A DNA stretch of 5,246 nucleotides from Dehalococcoidia bacterium (GCA_030691775.1 JAUYDN010000043.1:1-5246), one strand, 5' to 3'; positions 1 through 5,014 are shown, numbered from the stretch's first letter. Numbers and translations: made by a program. The notes: generated from the sequence alone by a model not told the origin.

Positions 1-36
1 GCAATCTATCGTTGATGGCGCTCCCTTTCTGAGGCA

Positions 37-93
37 GAGATTGCTTCGCCTCCCGATTCATCCTGATGATATCGGGATGGTCTCGCAACGACA
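37..93 (+). repeat. Dispersed hairpin repeat, copy A
   Basis: A 57-bp palindromic unit. The core stem pairs CCCGAT (52-57) with ATCGGG (71-76). It continues inward as TCAT (58-61) with ATGA (66-69) around a CCTG loop, with T70 bulged. The outer arms pair TTGC (41-44) with GCAA (85-88). The left arm begins GAGATTGCTTCG and the right arm ends CAACGACA. The same plan appears at 3682-3741 and, inverted, at 4885-4941. Arms of this kind (GAGATTGCTTCG...CGCAATGACA) are familiar intergenic repeats in many bacterial genomes. No gene is visible in 1-196; the stretch after this repeat (94-196) is AT-rich and otherwise featureless. Confidence 0.75.
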
Positions 94-196
94 GGGCTTT
101 TTAGGTCTGATGTATGATTTTTTAATGCGTTCGTATTAGTATTTAGTTTTCAGTTTCCGATTTTCAATAAGGCTGAAACCTTTAGTGTTTAAGAGA

Positions 197-1195
197 TCAA
201 TATTTACGATACCACTCTTCGGACACAGCGGCACTCACATCTTCGAGTGACACGCCGAATTTCCGCCACCAGGCTTTCCCGTCCTCGGAGACAATACGGT
301 TCAACCGCTTCATCCGTTCGGCGACCGTGGTGGTAAGGAACTCCACCCGTTTCTGCGGGTCGGTAATCGGCATCACTTCCTGCCAGATTGCCCTGCCGCC
401 CAGAAAACCGGAAGCCCCCGCCTCACAGGCAATTTCTACCTGCATACTGAACGTCTCGATATTCACGCCAGCACTGAGCAAAACCCAGGGCACCCTCGAT
501 GCCTTATCCAGTTCCTGGCACAATCTCGCCAGGTCACGCTCGTCTTTACGGTAGCTGAGGTCGGCTGGAAATTCTGCCTTCAACACATCGATTGGCAATG
601 CCGTTATCTGCCGCGCCGTCTCGATTACAATTTCTTCTTTACGTCTGGCGAACTCTTCTGGTTTACCAACCTCATTCCCAACGGGGTAACTTACCGGCTC
701 CACAAACAGAGGGATATCGAACTTGAGACACTCCTCCGCGACCGCGTTCACTGTGGCTAACTGTTTTTTCGCCAGGTCCTTCAGGTCGGGGCGGTAATAA
801 ACGAGAATCTTGACCGCCGAGGCGCCCAACCGCTTGATTTTCTCGACACCCCAATCGGTCAGTAACCGCGTCACCCGGTTTTCCTTGCCACCTTCGTAAC
901 CGCTCTCCTCGATGCTCACCAGCAAGCCTTTACCGCCGGGCAAAGCGCCCGCGCTGATGCATTGCGCCGCCCCGTAAATGGGGTCGAGCAAGACCGCACT
1001 GGCATAAGGCGCCACATACTTACAAAGCTCGATTTTACGCCGGACAACCTCGGCGTAGCTGACGCTATCCGGGTCCTTGGGGTTGACCATCTGCTTGAAC
1101 GAGCCGCGGTGGTCCATCGCGAGCACGGTAAAAGTACCGCCTTCGTTCGCTACCTGCTGCAAGCCCCTGATTTTCCCGGCTGTCAGACCTGCCAT
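197..1195 (-). CDS. LacD-type class I aldolase (tagatose-1,6-bisphosphate aldolase family)
   Basis: A complete 332-residue TIM-barrel aldolase of the LacD family, whose founding member cleaves tagatose 1,6-bisphosphate to glyceraldehyde 3-phosphate and dihydroxyacetone phosphate in the cytoplasm. Visible family motifs are AMDHRG (26-31), LLDPIYG (69-75), VKILVYY with Lys129, VEPVSYP (165-171, Glu166), DVLKAEFP (203-210) with Lys206 as the expected Schiff-base lysine, LLSAGVN (239-245) and GFLGGRAIWQE (263-273). The length matches the family (about 325-335). The start is supported by GGGAGA (1201-1206, read on the minus strand) five bases upstream of the ATG, and by a promoter at 1228-1256. 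No other lactose/tagatose gene (LacA, LacB or LacC type) is in the window, so the true substrate is uncertain; a related ketose bisphosphate or deoxy-sugar phosphate is possible. The fold and class I chemistry are much more secure than the substrate. Confidence 0.88.
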   Translation of the reverse strand: MAGLTAGKIRGLQQVANEGGTFTVLAMDHRGSFKQMVNPKDPDSVSYAEVVRRKIELCKYVAPYASAVLLDPIYGAAQCISAGALPGGKGLLVSIEESGYEGGKENRVTRLLTDWGVEKIKRLGASAVKILVYYRPDLKDLAKKQLATVNAVAEECLKFDIPLFVEPVSYPVGNEVGKPEEFARRKEEIVIETARQITALPIDVLKAEFPADLSYRKDERDLARLCQELDKASRVPWVLLSAGVNIETFSMQVEIACEAGASGFLGGRAIWQEVMPITDPQKRVEFLTTTVAERMKRLNRIVSEDGKAWWRKFGVSLEDVSAAVSEEWYRKY

Positions 1196-1227
1196 TTTTG
1201 TCTCCCACGCAGAGCTAGAATATTATC

Positions 1228-1256
1228 ATTATGGGTCAAGCAAACAAACAATTCAA
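1228..1256 (-). promoter_or_regulatory. Sigma-70-like promoter for the LacD-type aldolase
   Basis: Read on the minus strand: TTGAAT (1251-1256, 4/6 to TTGACA), a 17-base spacer, and CATAAT (1228-1233, 5/6 to TATAAT). Transcription would begin near 1221, giving a leader of about 25 bases that contains the GGGAGA ribosome-binding site. Spacing and position are ideal; activity is inferred. Confidence 0.6.
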
Positions 1257-1458
1257 GGCATTTGCGTCCGAACAGGTTGACTTGAGAGACCGTTTTTCTA
1301 CATAATTACCGTGCAGGCTGAATCACCAATGAGCTGTAAAAACGAATTGTCAGAGGCTGTCTGAAAATGATTTTTACTACTATGGTGCTTTGTTCACATC
1401 TGGATACCAGCCGGAGTTTACCCCATACTCTGATACGGGGCTGGTATGACAATTTGTG

Positions 1459-1494
1459 GATGATGGATTCCAGCGGAAGCTGGAATCCATCATC
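1459..1494. repeat. Perfect 16-bp stem hairpin with GGAA tetraloop
   Basis: The left arm at 1459-1474 (GATGATGGATTCCAGC) is perfectly complementary to 1479-1494. The loop is GGAA (1475-1478), which fits the stable GNRA tetraloop class if transcribed. No T-tract follows, so it is not a typical intrinsic terminator. The GGATTCCAGC...GCTGGAATCC type of stem is a known kind of dispersed intergenic repeat. Confidence 0.85.
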
Positions 1495-1504
1495 TCTGTT
1501 TGTC

Positions 1505-1527
1505 ATTGTCGGGCTTGACCCGACAAT
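1505..1527. repeat. Palindromic repeat with CTTGA loop
   Basis: ATTGTCGGG (1505-1513) pairs perfectly with CCCGACAAT (1519-1527) around the loop CTTGA (1514-1518). It is preceded by TGTC and followed by CCAGAG, the usual surround of the 'TGTCATTGxCGGGCTTGACCCG' type of repeat. Another palindrome with the same loop lies at 4826-4842. Confidence 0.8.
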
Positions 1528-1602
1528 CCAGAGAATTATCAGACGACCTCACTCTGTTCTGCTGAATGAGTAGAGGAGATTCCGACCTGTGGTCAGAACG
1601 AC

Positions 1603-1608
1603 AAAGGA
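1603..1608 (+). promoter_or_regulatory. Ribosome-binding site that sets the rsmE start
   Basis: AAAGGA lies five bases before ATG 1614. The open frame extends upstream to an ATG at 1566, but the 16 extra residues are polar, do not resemble the RsmE N-terminus, and lie just past the end of the palindromic element. The start at 1614 gives the typical 'MHRFFV' beginning. Confidence 0.7.
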
Positions 1609-1613
1609 ATGCA

Positions 1614-2345
1614 ATGCACCGATTTTTTGTTCAGCCAGAAGCGATTACGGGCGATAACGTCAGCATCAGTGGTATGCAGGCACGCCAGATTGCCCGCGTT
1701 CTGAGGTTGAAACCCGGCGACCGAATTGCCGTCCTTGACGACACCGGCTGGGAATATGAGGTATTGATTGGTAGTTCCGCCGACGATACAGTAACCGGCG
1801 AAATAGTCCACAGAGAACGCGGCACCGCCGAACCAGCCGTTACCATTCTGCTCTACCAGGCGCTCATCAAGGCGGACAGGTTCGAGTTCGTTCTGCAGAA
1901 GGGGGTGGAGCTGGGTGTGACCTGCTTCTGGCCCTTTATCAGCGAAAGATGCGTCACAGGAATGCCCTCGGAGAGCAAGCTGGAGCGGTGGCGCGCCGTA
2001 ATCCGCGAAGCCGCCGAGCAGTCCGGCCGGGTGGTTTTACCGGCATTGTACCCACCAATCGATTTCGAACTCGCCTGCAAAGATTCACCAGTGCCGGGGA
2101 TAATCCTGTGGGAGGGGGAGAAAAACCGTGGTATTTCAACCGTCTTGAAGAGTCATGCGTTCAAGGAGACAGAATTACTGCGGGTATTCGTGGGTCCGGA
2201 AGGCGGGTTCACGTCCGCGGAAATCGAGCTAGCGCGACGGAGAGGTATCGTACCGGTGGGGCTGGGGAAGCGTATCCTGCGTACCGAGACTGCCGGGCTG
2301 GTGGCTGTAAGCGCTATAATGTATGAAAAAGGGGAGTTAGGATAG
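1614..2345 (+). CDS. rsmE: 16S rRNA (uracil(1498)-N(3))-methyltransferase RsmE
   Basis: A complete 243-residue SPOUT-family RNA methyltransferase that uses S-adenosylmethionine to methylate N3 of U1498 in helix 44 of 16S rRNA, near the decoding centre of the 30S subunit. The N-terminus (MHRFFV, then IARVLRLKPGD at 26-36) is the PUA-like RNA-binding domain, about residues 1-70. The C-terminal part carries the knotted SPOUT domain: QALIKADRFEFVLQKGVELGV (82-102, key residues K86, K96, E99), EAAEQSGR (132-139), FVGPEGGFTSAE (192-203) and GLGKRILRTETA (216-227), the last two forming the cofactor-binding knot. Length is normal for the family. In many genomes rsmE follows prmA; here it stands alone, with a divergent aldolase upstream. 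I see no convincing promoter; transcription may start in or just after the palindromic element. Confidence 0.93.
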   Translation: MHRFFVQPEAITGDNVSISGMQARQIARVLRLKPGDRIAVLDDTGWEYEVLIGSSADDTVTGEIVHRERGTAEPAVTILLYQALIKADRFEFVLQKGVELGVTCFWPFISERCVTGMPSESKLERWRAVIREAAEQSGRVVLPALYPPIDFELACKDSPVPGIILWEGEKNRGISTVLKSHAFKETELLRVFVGPEGGFTSAEIELARRRGIVPVGLGKRILRTETAGLVAVSAIMYEKGELG

Positions 2346-2488
2346 CTTTAAGCTATAAGCTGTAAGCGTTCACCTACGGACAAAATATTACCCCGTTTCT
2401 TGTGTTTTGCATATTTGTTTTTCGTATTTACTTAGGATTTAGAGTTTAGAGTTTCGTATTTTGAGAAGCGGGGCAAGGGGAGGTTATC
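2346..2488 (+). repeat. AT-rich intergenic stretch with short direct repeats
   Basis: This gap between rsmE and the small gene holds simple repeats and no gene. Right after the rsmE stop come AGCTT-T-AAGCT (2344-2354) and further AAGCT units. TTTCGTATTT occurs at 2420-2429 and again at 2452-2461, and TTTAGAG is tandem at 2438-2451. AGGATTTAG (2434-2442) and GTTTAGAGTT (2444-2453) both recur in reverse complement just after the ispH stop (4682-4690 and 4692-4701), so this is a dispersed repeat type rather than unique sequence. No intrinsic terminator with a T-tract is evident. Confidence 0.55.
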
Positions 2489-2674
2489 ATGCCATTATCG
2501 CCGCGAGAAATGGAAATAGCCGTCATCCGGAACCTGCCCGCAAAAACTGGCAAGAAGCTGAAAGAGTGGGTTGAGTTTACACGTGCACACGGGCAAGTAG
2601 ATAAAAAATTTAGACTGTATAGACAACTGGTGAAAGAAAGCTTATTCGGTTGTGCGAACATGATGGCGGTTTGA
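2489..2674 (+). CDS. Small DUF4287-like protein, possibly with altered C-terminus
   Basis: A 61-residue polar, basic protein with a strong ribosome-binding site, AGGGGAGG (2476-2483), five bases before the ATG. The middle reads KTGKKLKEWVEF (19-30), then a charged helix and a closing LFGCANM (52-58). This follows the plan I remember for DUF4287 (PF14117): a 'KTGKxxEEW' helix, a spacer, and a final 'G-x-x-N' helix. The function of that family is unknown to me beyond association with other small domains. No signal peptide or membrane segment is present. The last codons lie in a duplicated segment (2644-2664 and 2713-2734). The second copy contains an open stretch (2721-2750) reading CANMIVNAN-stop, which may be the original end of the gene. 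The family assignment is from memory and moderate; the ribosome-binding site makes expression plausible. Confidence 0.6.
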   Translation: MPLSPREMEIAVIRNLPAKTGKKLKEWVEFTRAHGQVDKKFRLYRQLVKESLFGCANMMAV

Positions 2675-2734
2675 TGGAGAAAAGCCGCACAGGCAGGGAC
2701 GCCTGTGCCACCATTCGGTTTGTGCCAACATGAT
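2644..2734. repeat. Near-direct repeat flanking a perfect palindrome
   Basis: ATTCGGTTGTGCGAACATGAT (2644-2664) is repeated at 2713-2734 with one extra T and one G-to-C change. Between the copies lies a perfect hairpin, GCACAGGC (2687-2694) with GCCTGTGC (2701-2708), loop AGGGAC. Repeats of the 'GCACAGGC-GGGAC-GCCTGTGC' kind occur in intergenic DNA of many bacteria. The arrangement looks like insertion of a palindrome into the 3' end of the small gene with duplication of about 21 bp of gene sequence. Confidence 0.7.
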
Positions 2735-2878
2735 AGTTAATGCGAATTAGCTCCAATTTCTAAAATCTGGGACGGGAATACCACGGCGGTGGTGTTAACC
2801 AGAGGATTTAAACCACAATTGACTCAAGCGGGACTCGACCTTTGGAACGAACTAACCACCTAATCGATTGTCTTCCTC
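2735..2878. other. Non-coding stretch before plsC
   Basis: No gene is seen here. It begins with the apparent displaced 3' end of the small gene (to the TAG at 2748-2750). It contains one short hairpin, ACCAC (2780-2784) with GTGGT (2789-2793), loop GGCG. The remainder shows no repeat or motif I can name. Confidence 0.5.
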
Positions 2879-2907
2879 TTGCCCCCGCATTCGCGTGAAG
2901 GTATAAT
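2879..2907 (+). promoter_or_regulatory. Strong sigma-70-like promoter for plsC
   Basis: TTGCCC (2879-2884, 4/6 to TTGACA), a 17-base spacer, and a perfect TATAAT (2902-2907). Transcription would start near 2914, giving a leader of roughly 27 bases before the TTG at 2941, with the AAGAAGG ribosome-binding site inside it. This is the best promoter match in the window. Confidence 0.7.
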
Positions 2908-2940
2908 CAACCTGTTATCATAGAATTAAGAAGGTTGGCT

Positions 2941-3576
2941 TTGTTATCCCGGTTGTTCTTTGCCATCAGTAAATTCGCCGTCAGGTCGTTCTTCTTCCTC
3001 ACCACACGCTGGCACATCACCGGACGGGGAAATATTCCGCGCACCGGTCCTGTAATCGTCGTGTCTAACCACATGACCTTCGCCGAGCCGTGCATCGTGT
3101 GTCTTACAATGAAACGCGAGACCAAATTCGCCACCAAAGAGGGTTTTTTCCGCCATCCCTTTATACGGTGGGGGATGACCTCGTACGGCACGTTCCCGGT
3201 CTACCAGGGCAAGGCGGATAGAGCTACCCTGCGCAAGATGGAAGACTACTTGAAACAAGGGCTGGCACTGGCTATTTTCCCGGAAGGCACGCGCAGTCAA
3301 AATGCCAGTCTCATCCCTGCCCTGAATGGCGCGGCGCTGATGGCTCACCGTACCGGCGCTCTGTTGATGCCTGTCGGTATATATGGCACGGAGAAAATGA
3401 GAGGCACGGGCTGGTTTCTCAAACGCCCTGTGATTCACATCCACTATGGTAAGCCGTTTGACCTGCCGAGGAGCAAGGGTAAACAAGACAGGGACGCTGA
3501 CACCCGGCTCATCATGTCGCGCATCGCGGAACTTTTACCACCGGGATACCGCGGTGCTTATGGGGATAATAAATAA
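2941..3576 (+). CDS. plsC: 1-acyl-sn-glycerol-3-phosphate acyltransferase (PlsC family)
   Basis: A complete membrane-associated lysophospholipid acyltransferase of about 211 residues that transfers an acyl chain to lysophosphatidate to give phosphatidate. A hydrophobic/aromatic N-terminal segment (about 5-20) fits the family's membrane-binding helices. Motif I is SNHMTFAEP (42-50): His44 is present, but the fourth-spaced acidic residue is Glu49, where the family normally has Asp (HX4D). Motif II lies around GTFPVYQGKADR (83-94), motif III is FPEGTRS (113-119), and motif IV is MPVGIYG (143-149). The start is TTG at 2941, six bases after AAGAAGG (2928-2934). A TTG at 2935 is also in frame but abuts that site directly, and no usable ATG lies near the N-terminus. 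ispH follows 248 bp downstream, a pairing seen in cmk-plsC-ispH neighbourhoods. Acyl donor and acceptor specificity cannot be read from the sequence. Confidence 0.9.
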   Translation: MLSRLFFAISKFAVRSFFFLTTRWHITGRGNIPRTGPVIVVSNHMTFAEPCIVCLTMKRETKFATKEGFFRHPFIRWGMTSYGTFPVYQGKADRATLRKMEDYLKQGLALAIFPEGTRSQNASLIPALNGAALMAHRTGALLMPVGIYGTEKMRGTGWFLKRPVIHIHYGKPFDLPRSKGKQDRDADTRLIMSRIAELLPPGYRGAYGDNK

Positions 3577-3681
3577 CACTGCCCACTCATAAGCCATTGA
3601 AAAAATTCATTTACACCCATACAATAGCATTGCAAAGCCTTTCGATACGCTCTAGGGTAATGATTTCCTCTTCCCCACCCT
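3577..3681. other. Intergenic spacer after plsC
   Basis: No gene, RNA or terminator is recognised. A minus-strand open stretch runs through here and through the neighbouring repeat (ending near 3646-3600 with '...LERIERLCNAIVWV'). It has no ATG or ribosome-binding site, and much of it is translated repeat, so it is not called as a gene. Confidence 0.4.
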
Positions 3682-3741
3682 GAGATTCTTCGTCGTCCCG
3701 ATAAGGAATAAAGGAATTATCGGGACTCCTCCAGAATGACA
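3682..3741 (+). repeat. Dispersed hairpin repeat, copy B
   Basis: A 60-bp unit with a perfect 10-bp core stem: GTCCCGATAA (3695-3704) pairs with TTATCGGGAC (3717-3726) around a 12-base loop. The outer arms pair ATTCT (3685-3689) with AGAAT (3733-3737). The arms read GAGATTCTTCG on the left and CAGAATGACA on the right, the same plan as at 37-93 and 4885-4941. It lies between plsC and ispH. Confidence 0.8.
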
Positions 3742-3748
3742 AAAGCGG

Positions 3749-3774
3749 CCGTATTTACGGAGGTTAAAGGTTAA
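3749..3774 (+). repeat. Short palindrome and tandem heptamer before ispH
   Basis: CCGTA-TT-TACGG (3749-3760) is followed directly by two perfect copies of AGGTTAA (3761-3767 and 3768-3774), the second ending in a GTTAAC palindrome. It lies 50-75 bases before the ispH ATG, where an operator could sit. Whether it has any function is unknown. A CATAAT at 3802-3807 could be a -10 element, but no -35 match stands at the right distance. Confidence 0.35.
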
Positions 3775-3824
3775 CGTCTAGTTTCTGCGTATCAAGAATG
3801 GCATAATCCAGAAAAGGTAATGAA

Positions 3825-4685
3825 ATGAGTGTCAAAATCGAAAAAGCCGCCGGCACCGGGTTCTGCTTCGGCGTCAAGCGCGCCATCACGACACTGGAAA
3901 AGGTGGCGAAAGAACGCGGCTGTGTGGAAACGCTCGGTGCCGTGGTACACAACCAGCAGGTCTTACAACGGCTCGAGGATATCGGGGTATCGGTTGCCAG
4001 TACCATCGAGGGGATGACAGGCAATACCCTCGCTATCGGCGCGCACGGCGTCGGTCCCGAAGTGGAAGCGGCAATCCGTCAGCGCGGGGTGAATATCATC
4101 GATACCACCTGCCGCTTCGTCCACCGCGCCCAGGCAGTCGCCGAGCGGCTTTCAAAGTCCGGTTTCTTCGTCGTGGTTTACGGTGACGCTAACCACCCTG
4201 AGGTGAAGGGAATCCTTGCATGGGCGGGGGACAAGGGCATAGCAACTCGCGATGCCACAGCCATTGCCACCCTCAACCCGCTTCCCAAAAAGGTAGGTAT
4301 ACTTTCACAGACCACAGGAATTCCTGCTAATTTTATCGACTTCGTTAAAGCACTGCTGGATACAGCTTTCGCCAAGGATTCCGAGCTACACATCGTTGAT
4401 ACCATTTGTCACGATATCCGCCGGCGGCAGACCTCCGCTCAGAAACTCGCGGAAAAGGTCGACCTGATGTTCGTGGTCGGCGACCACACCAGCGCCAACA
4501 CCAACCGGCTGGCGGAGCTTTGCAGGCGGCTGACTGAGACGCACCTGATAGAGACCGCGGACGAAATCAAGCCAGCGTGGCTGAAGGGGCACAAGCACAT
4601 CGGGGTGACGGGTGGGGCATCTACCGCAGAAGAGACCATCGACGAGGTGGTAGCAAGGCTGGAGAGGCTTTACGAGAAACACTAA
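3825..4685 (+). CDS. ispH: 4-hydroxy-3-methylbut-2-enyl diphosphate reductase (IspH/LytB)
   Basis: A complete 286-residue iron-sulfur enzyme that catalyses the last step of the MEP pathway, reductive dehydroxylation of HMBPP to isopentenyl and dimethylallyl diphosphate. All three [4Fe-4S] ligands are present: Cys14 (GFCFGVKRA), Cys96 (DTTCRFV) and Cys195 (DTICHDI). Substrate-site residues are also visible: His42 (VVHNQQV), His74 (GAHGVGP), His124 and Glu126 (NHPEVKG), Thr163-Thr164 (SQTT), Ser223 and Asn225 (HTSANTNRL) and Ser266 (TGGASTAEE). Small departures from the commonest motifs are Arg97 where Pro is usual, Ala224 in the S-S/A-N triplet, and TGGASTA where TAGASTP is usual. None removes a key residue. 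AAAAGG (3812-3817) lies seven bases before the ATG. There is no fused S1 ribosomal domain, unlike some Firmicutes homologues. An active MEP pathway in the host is implied. Confidence 0.96.
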   Translation: MSVKIEKAAGTGFCFGVKRAITTLEKVAKERGCVETLGAVVHNQQVLQRLEDIGVSVASTIEGMTGNTLAIGAHGVGPEVEAAIRQRGVNIIDTTCRFVHRAQAVAERLSKSGFFVVVYGDANHPEVKGILAWAGDKGIATRDATAIATLNPLPKKVGILSQTTGIPANFIDFVKALLDTAFAKDSELHIVDTICHDIRRRQTSAQKLAEKVDLMFVVGDHTSANTNRLAELCRRLTETHLIETADEIKPAWLKGHKHIGVTGGASTAEETIDEVVARLERLYEKH

Positions 4686-4825
4686 ATCCTGAACTCTAAA
4701 CACCAAAAACAAACACCGATACGTCAAACCGCTAGCTCGGAAAAACCGGTACCATTTACTTTTCACAATCTCACATCGTTATTCGGTGGCAAGAGATTAC
4801 CACGGCCTGCCCCGTTCACGGTGAA

Positions 4826-4842
4826 CCCGTACTTGATACGGG
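4826..4842. repeat. Short palindrome with CTTGA loop
   Basis: CCCGTA (4826-4831) pairs perfectly with TACGGG (4837-4842) around the loop CTTGA. The loop is identical to that of the 1505-1527 palindrome, and a degenerate relative (CCCCATA, loop CTCTGA, TACGGGG) lies at 1421-1440. Just upstream, GTTCAC-G-GTGAAC (4814-4826) is a second small palindrome that shares one base with it. Confidence 0.7.
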
Positions 4843-4884
4843 GTCGCTAGGCTCCTCTTAATGGCGGAGGGGCATTGCCTCAAA

Positions 4885-4941
4885 TGTCATTCTGAGTCCC
4901 GATGTCATCGGAACGATGCACTCGGGAGAACGAAGAATCTC
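4885..4941 (-). repeat. Dispersed hairpin repeat, copy C (inverted)
   Basis: A 57-bp unit in opposite orientation to copies A and B. On the plus strand TCCCGA (4897-4902) pairs with TCGGGA (4922-4927). The stem continues with TG/CA and CATCG (4906-4910)/CGATG (4914-4918) around a GAA loop, with T4905 and C4921 bulged. The outer arms pair ATTCT (4889-4893) with AGAAT (4934-4938). Read on the minus strand, it starts GAGATTCTTCG and ends CAGAATGACA, as in copy B. Confidence 0.8.
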
Positions 4942-4962
4942 CCAGCTTACTGAGCAGGCAGG

Positions 4963-5014
4963 GAGACCCTTCGCGGATTTTATCCTGAGCAAAGCCGGGG
5001 GACTCATGGTGACA
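4963..5014 (+). repeat. Possible degenerate hairpin repeat, copy D
   Basis: The left end GAGACCCTTCGC resembles the GAGATTGCTTCGC arm, and the right end GGGGACTCATGGTGACA resembles the GGGACTC...AGAATGACA arm of copy B. The stem is largely lost; only GGAT-TTT-ATCC (4975-4985) remains inside. It sits 21 bp from copy C in the opposite orientation. Confidence 0.35.

Larger units (their letters stand above)
1353..1550. mobile_element. MITE-like composite palindromic element
   Basis: A 198-bp non-coding block bounded by imperfect inverted ends. GAGGCTGTCTGAAAA (1353-1367) matches the reverse complement of TTATCAGACGACCTC (1536-1550) at 12 of 15 positions. Three palindromes lie inside. ATACCAGCC (1404-1412) pairs with GGCTGGTAT (1439-1447) and encloses a degenerate CCCCATA/TACGGGG pair. 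A perfect 16-bp stem lies at 1459-1494, and a perfect 9-bp stem at 1505-1527. No transposase gene and no clear target-site duplication are visible. It could be a non-autonomous transposable element, or simply several intergenic palindromic repeats side by side whose ends happen to resemble each other. It lies 53 bp before the rsmE start ATG. Confidence 0.45.

Noticed and set aside
95..196. Possible terminator downstream of the aldolase (TTTCAG/CTGAAA pairing near 148-177)
   Set aside because: The stem is only six A/T-rich pairs with a long loop and no adjacent T-run on the minus strand.
1306..1573. Open frames on both strands in the region between the aldolase and rsmE
   Set aside because: They run through the palindromic block, which reads open in both directions by symmetry; no ribosome-binding sites or protein families are recognised.
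1566..1613. 16-residue N-terminal extension of rsmE from the ATG at 1566
   Set aside because: The extension does not resemble RsmE proteins. The ATG at 1614 has a well-placed AAAGGA and gives the standard family N-terminus.
2818..2850. Minus-strand stretch with GGTCGAGTCCCGC, resembling a tRNA T-arm
   Set aside because: The flanking bases do not form a T-stem or acceptor stem, and no anticodon or D arm could be found upstream.
3600..3752. Minus-strand open stretch ending in LERIERLCNAIVWV
   Set aside because: It has no ATG and no ribosome-binding site, and most of its upstream half is the translated copy B repeat. The tail could be a gene remnant, but I recognise no family.
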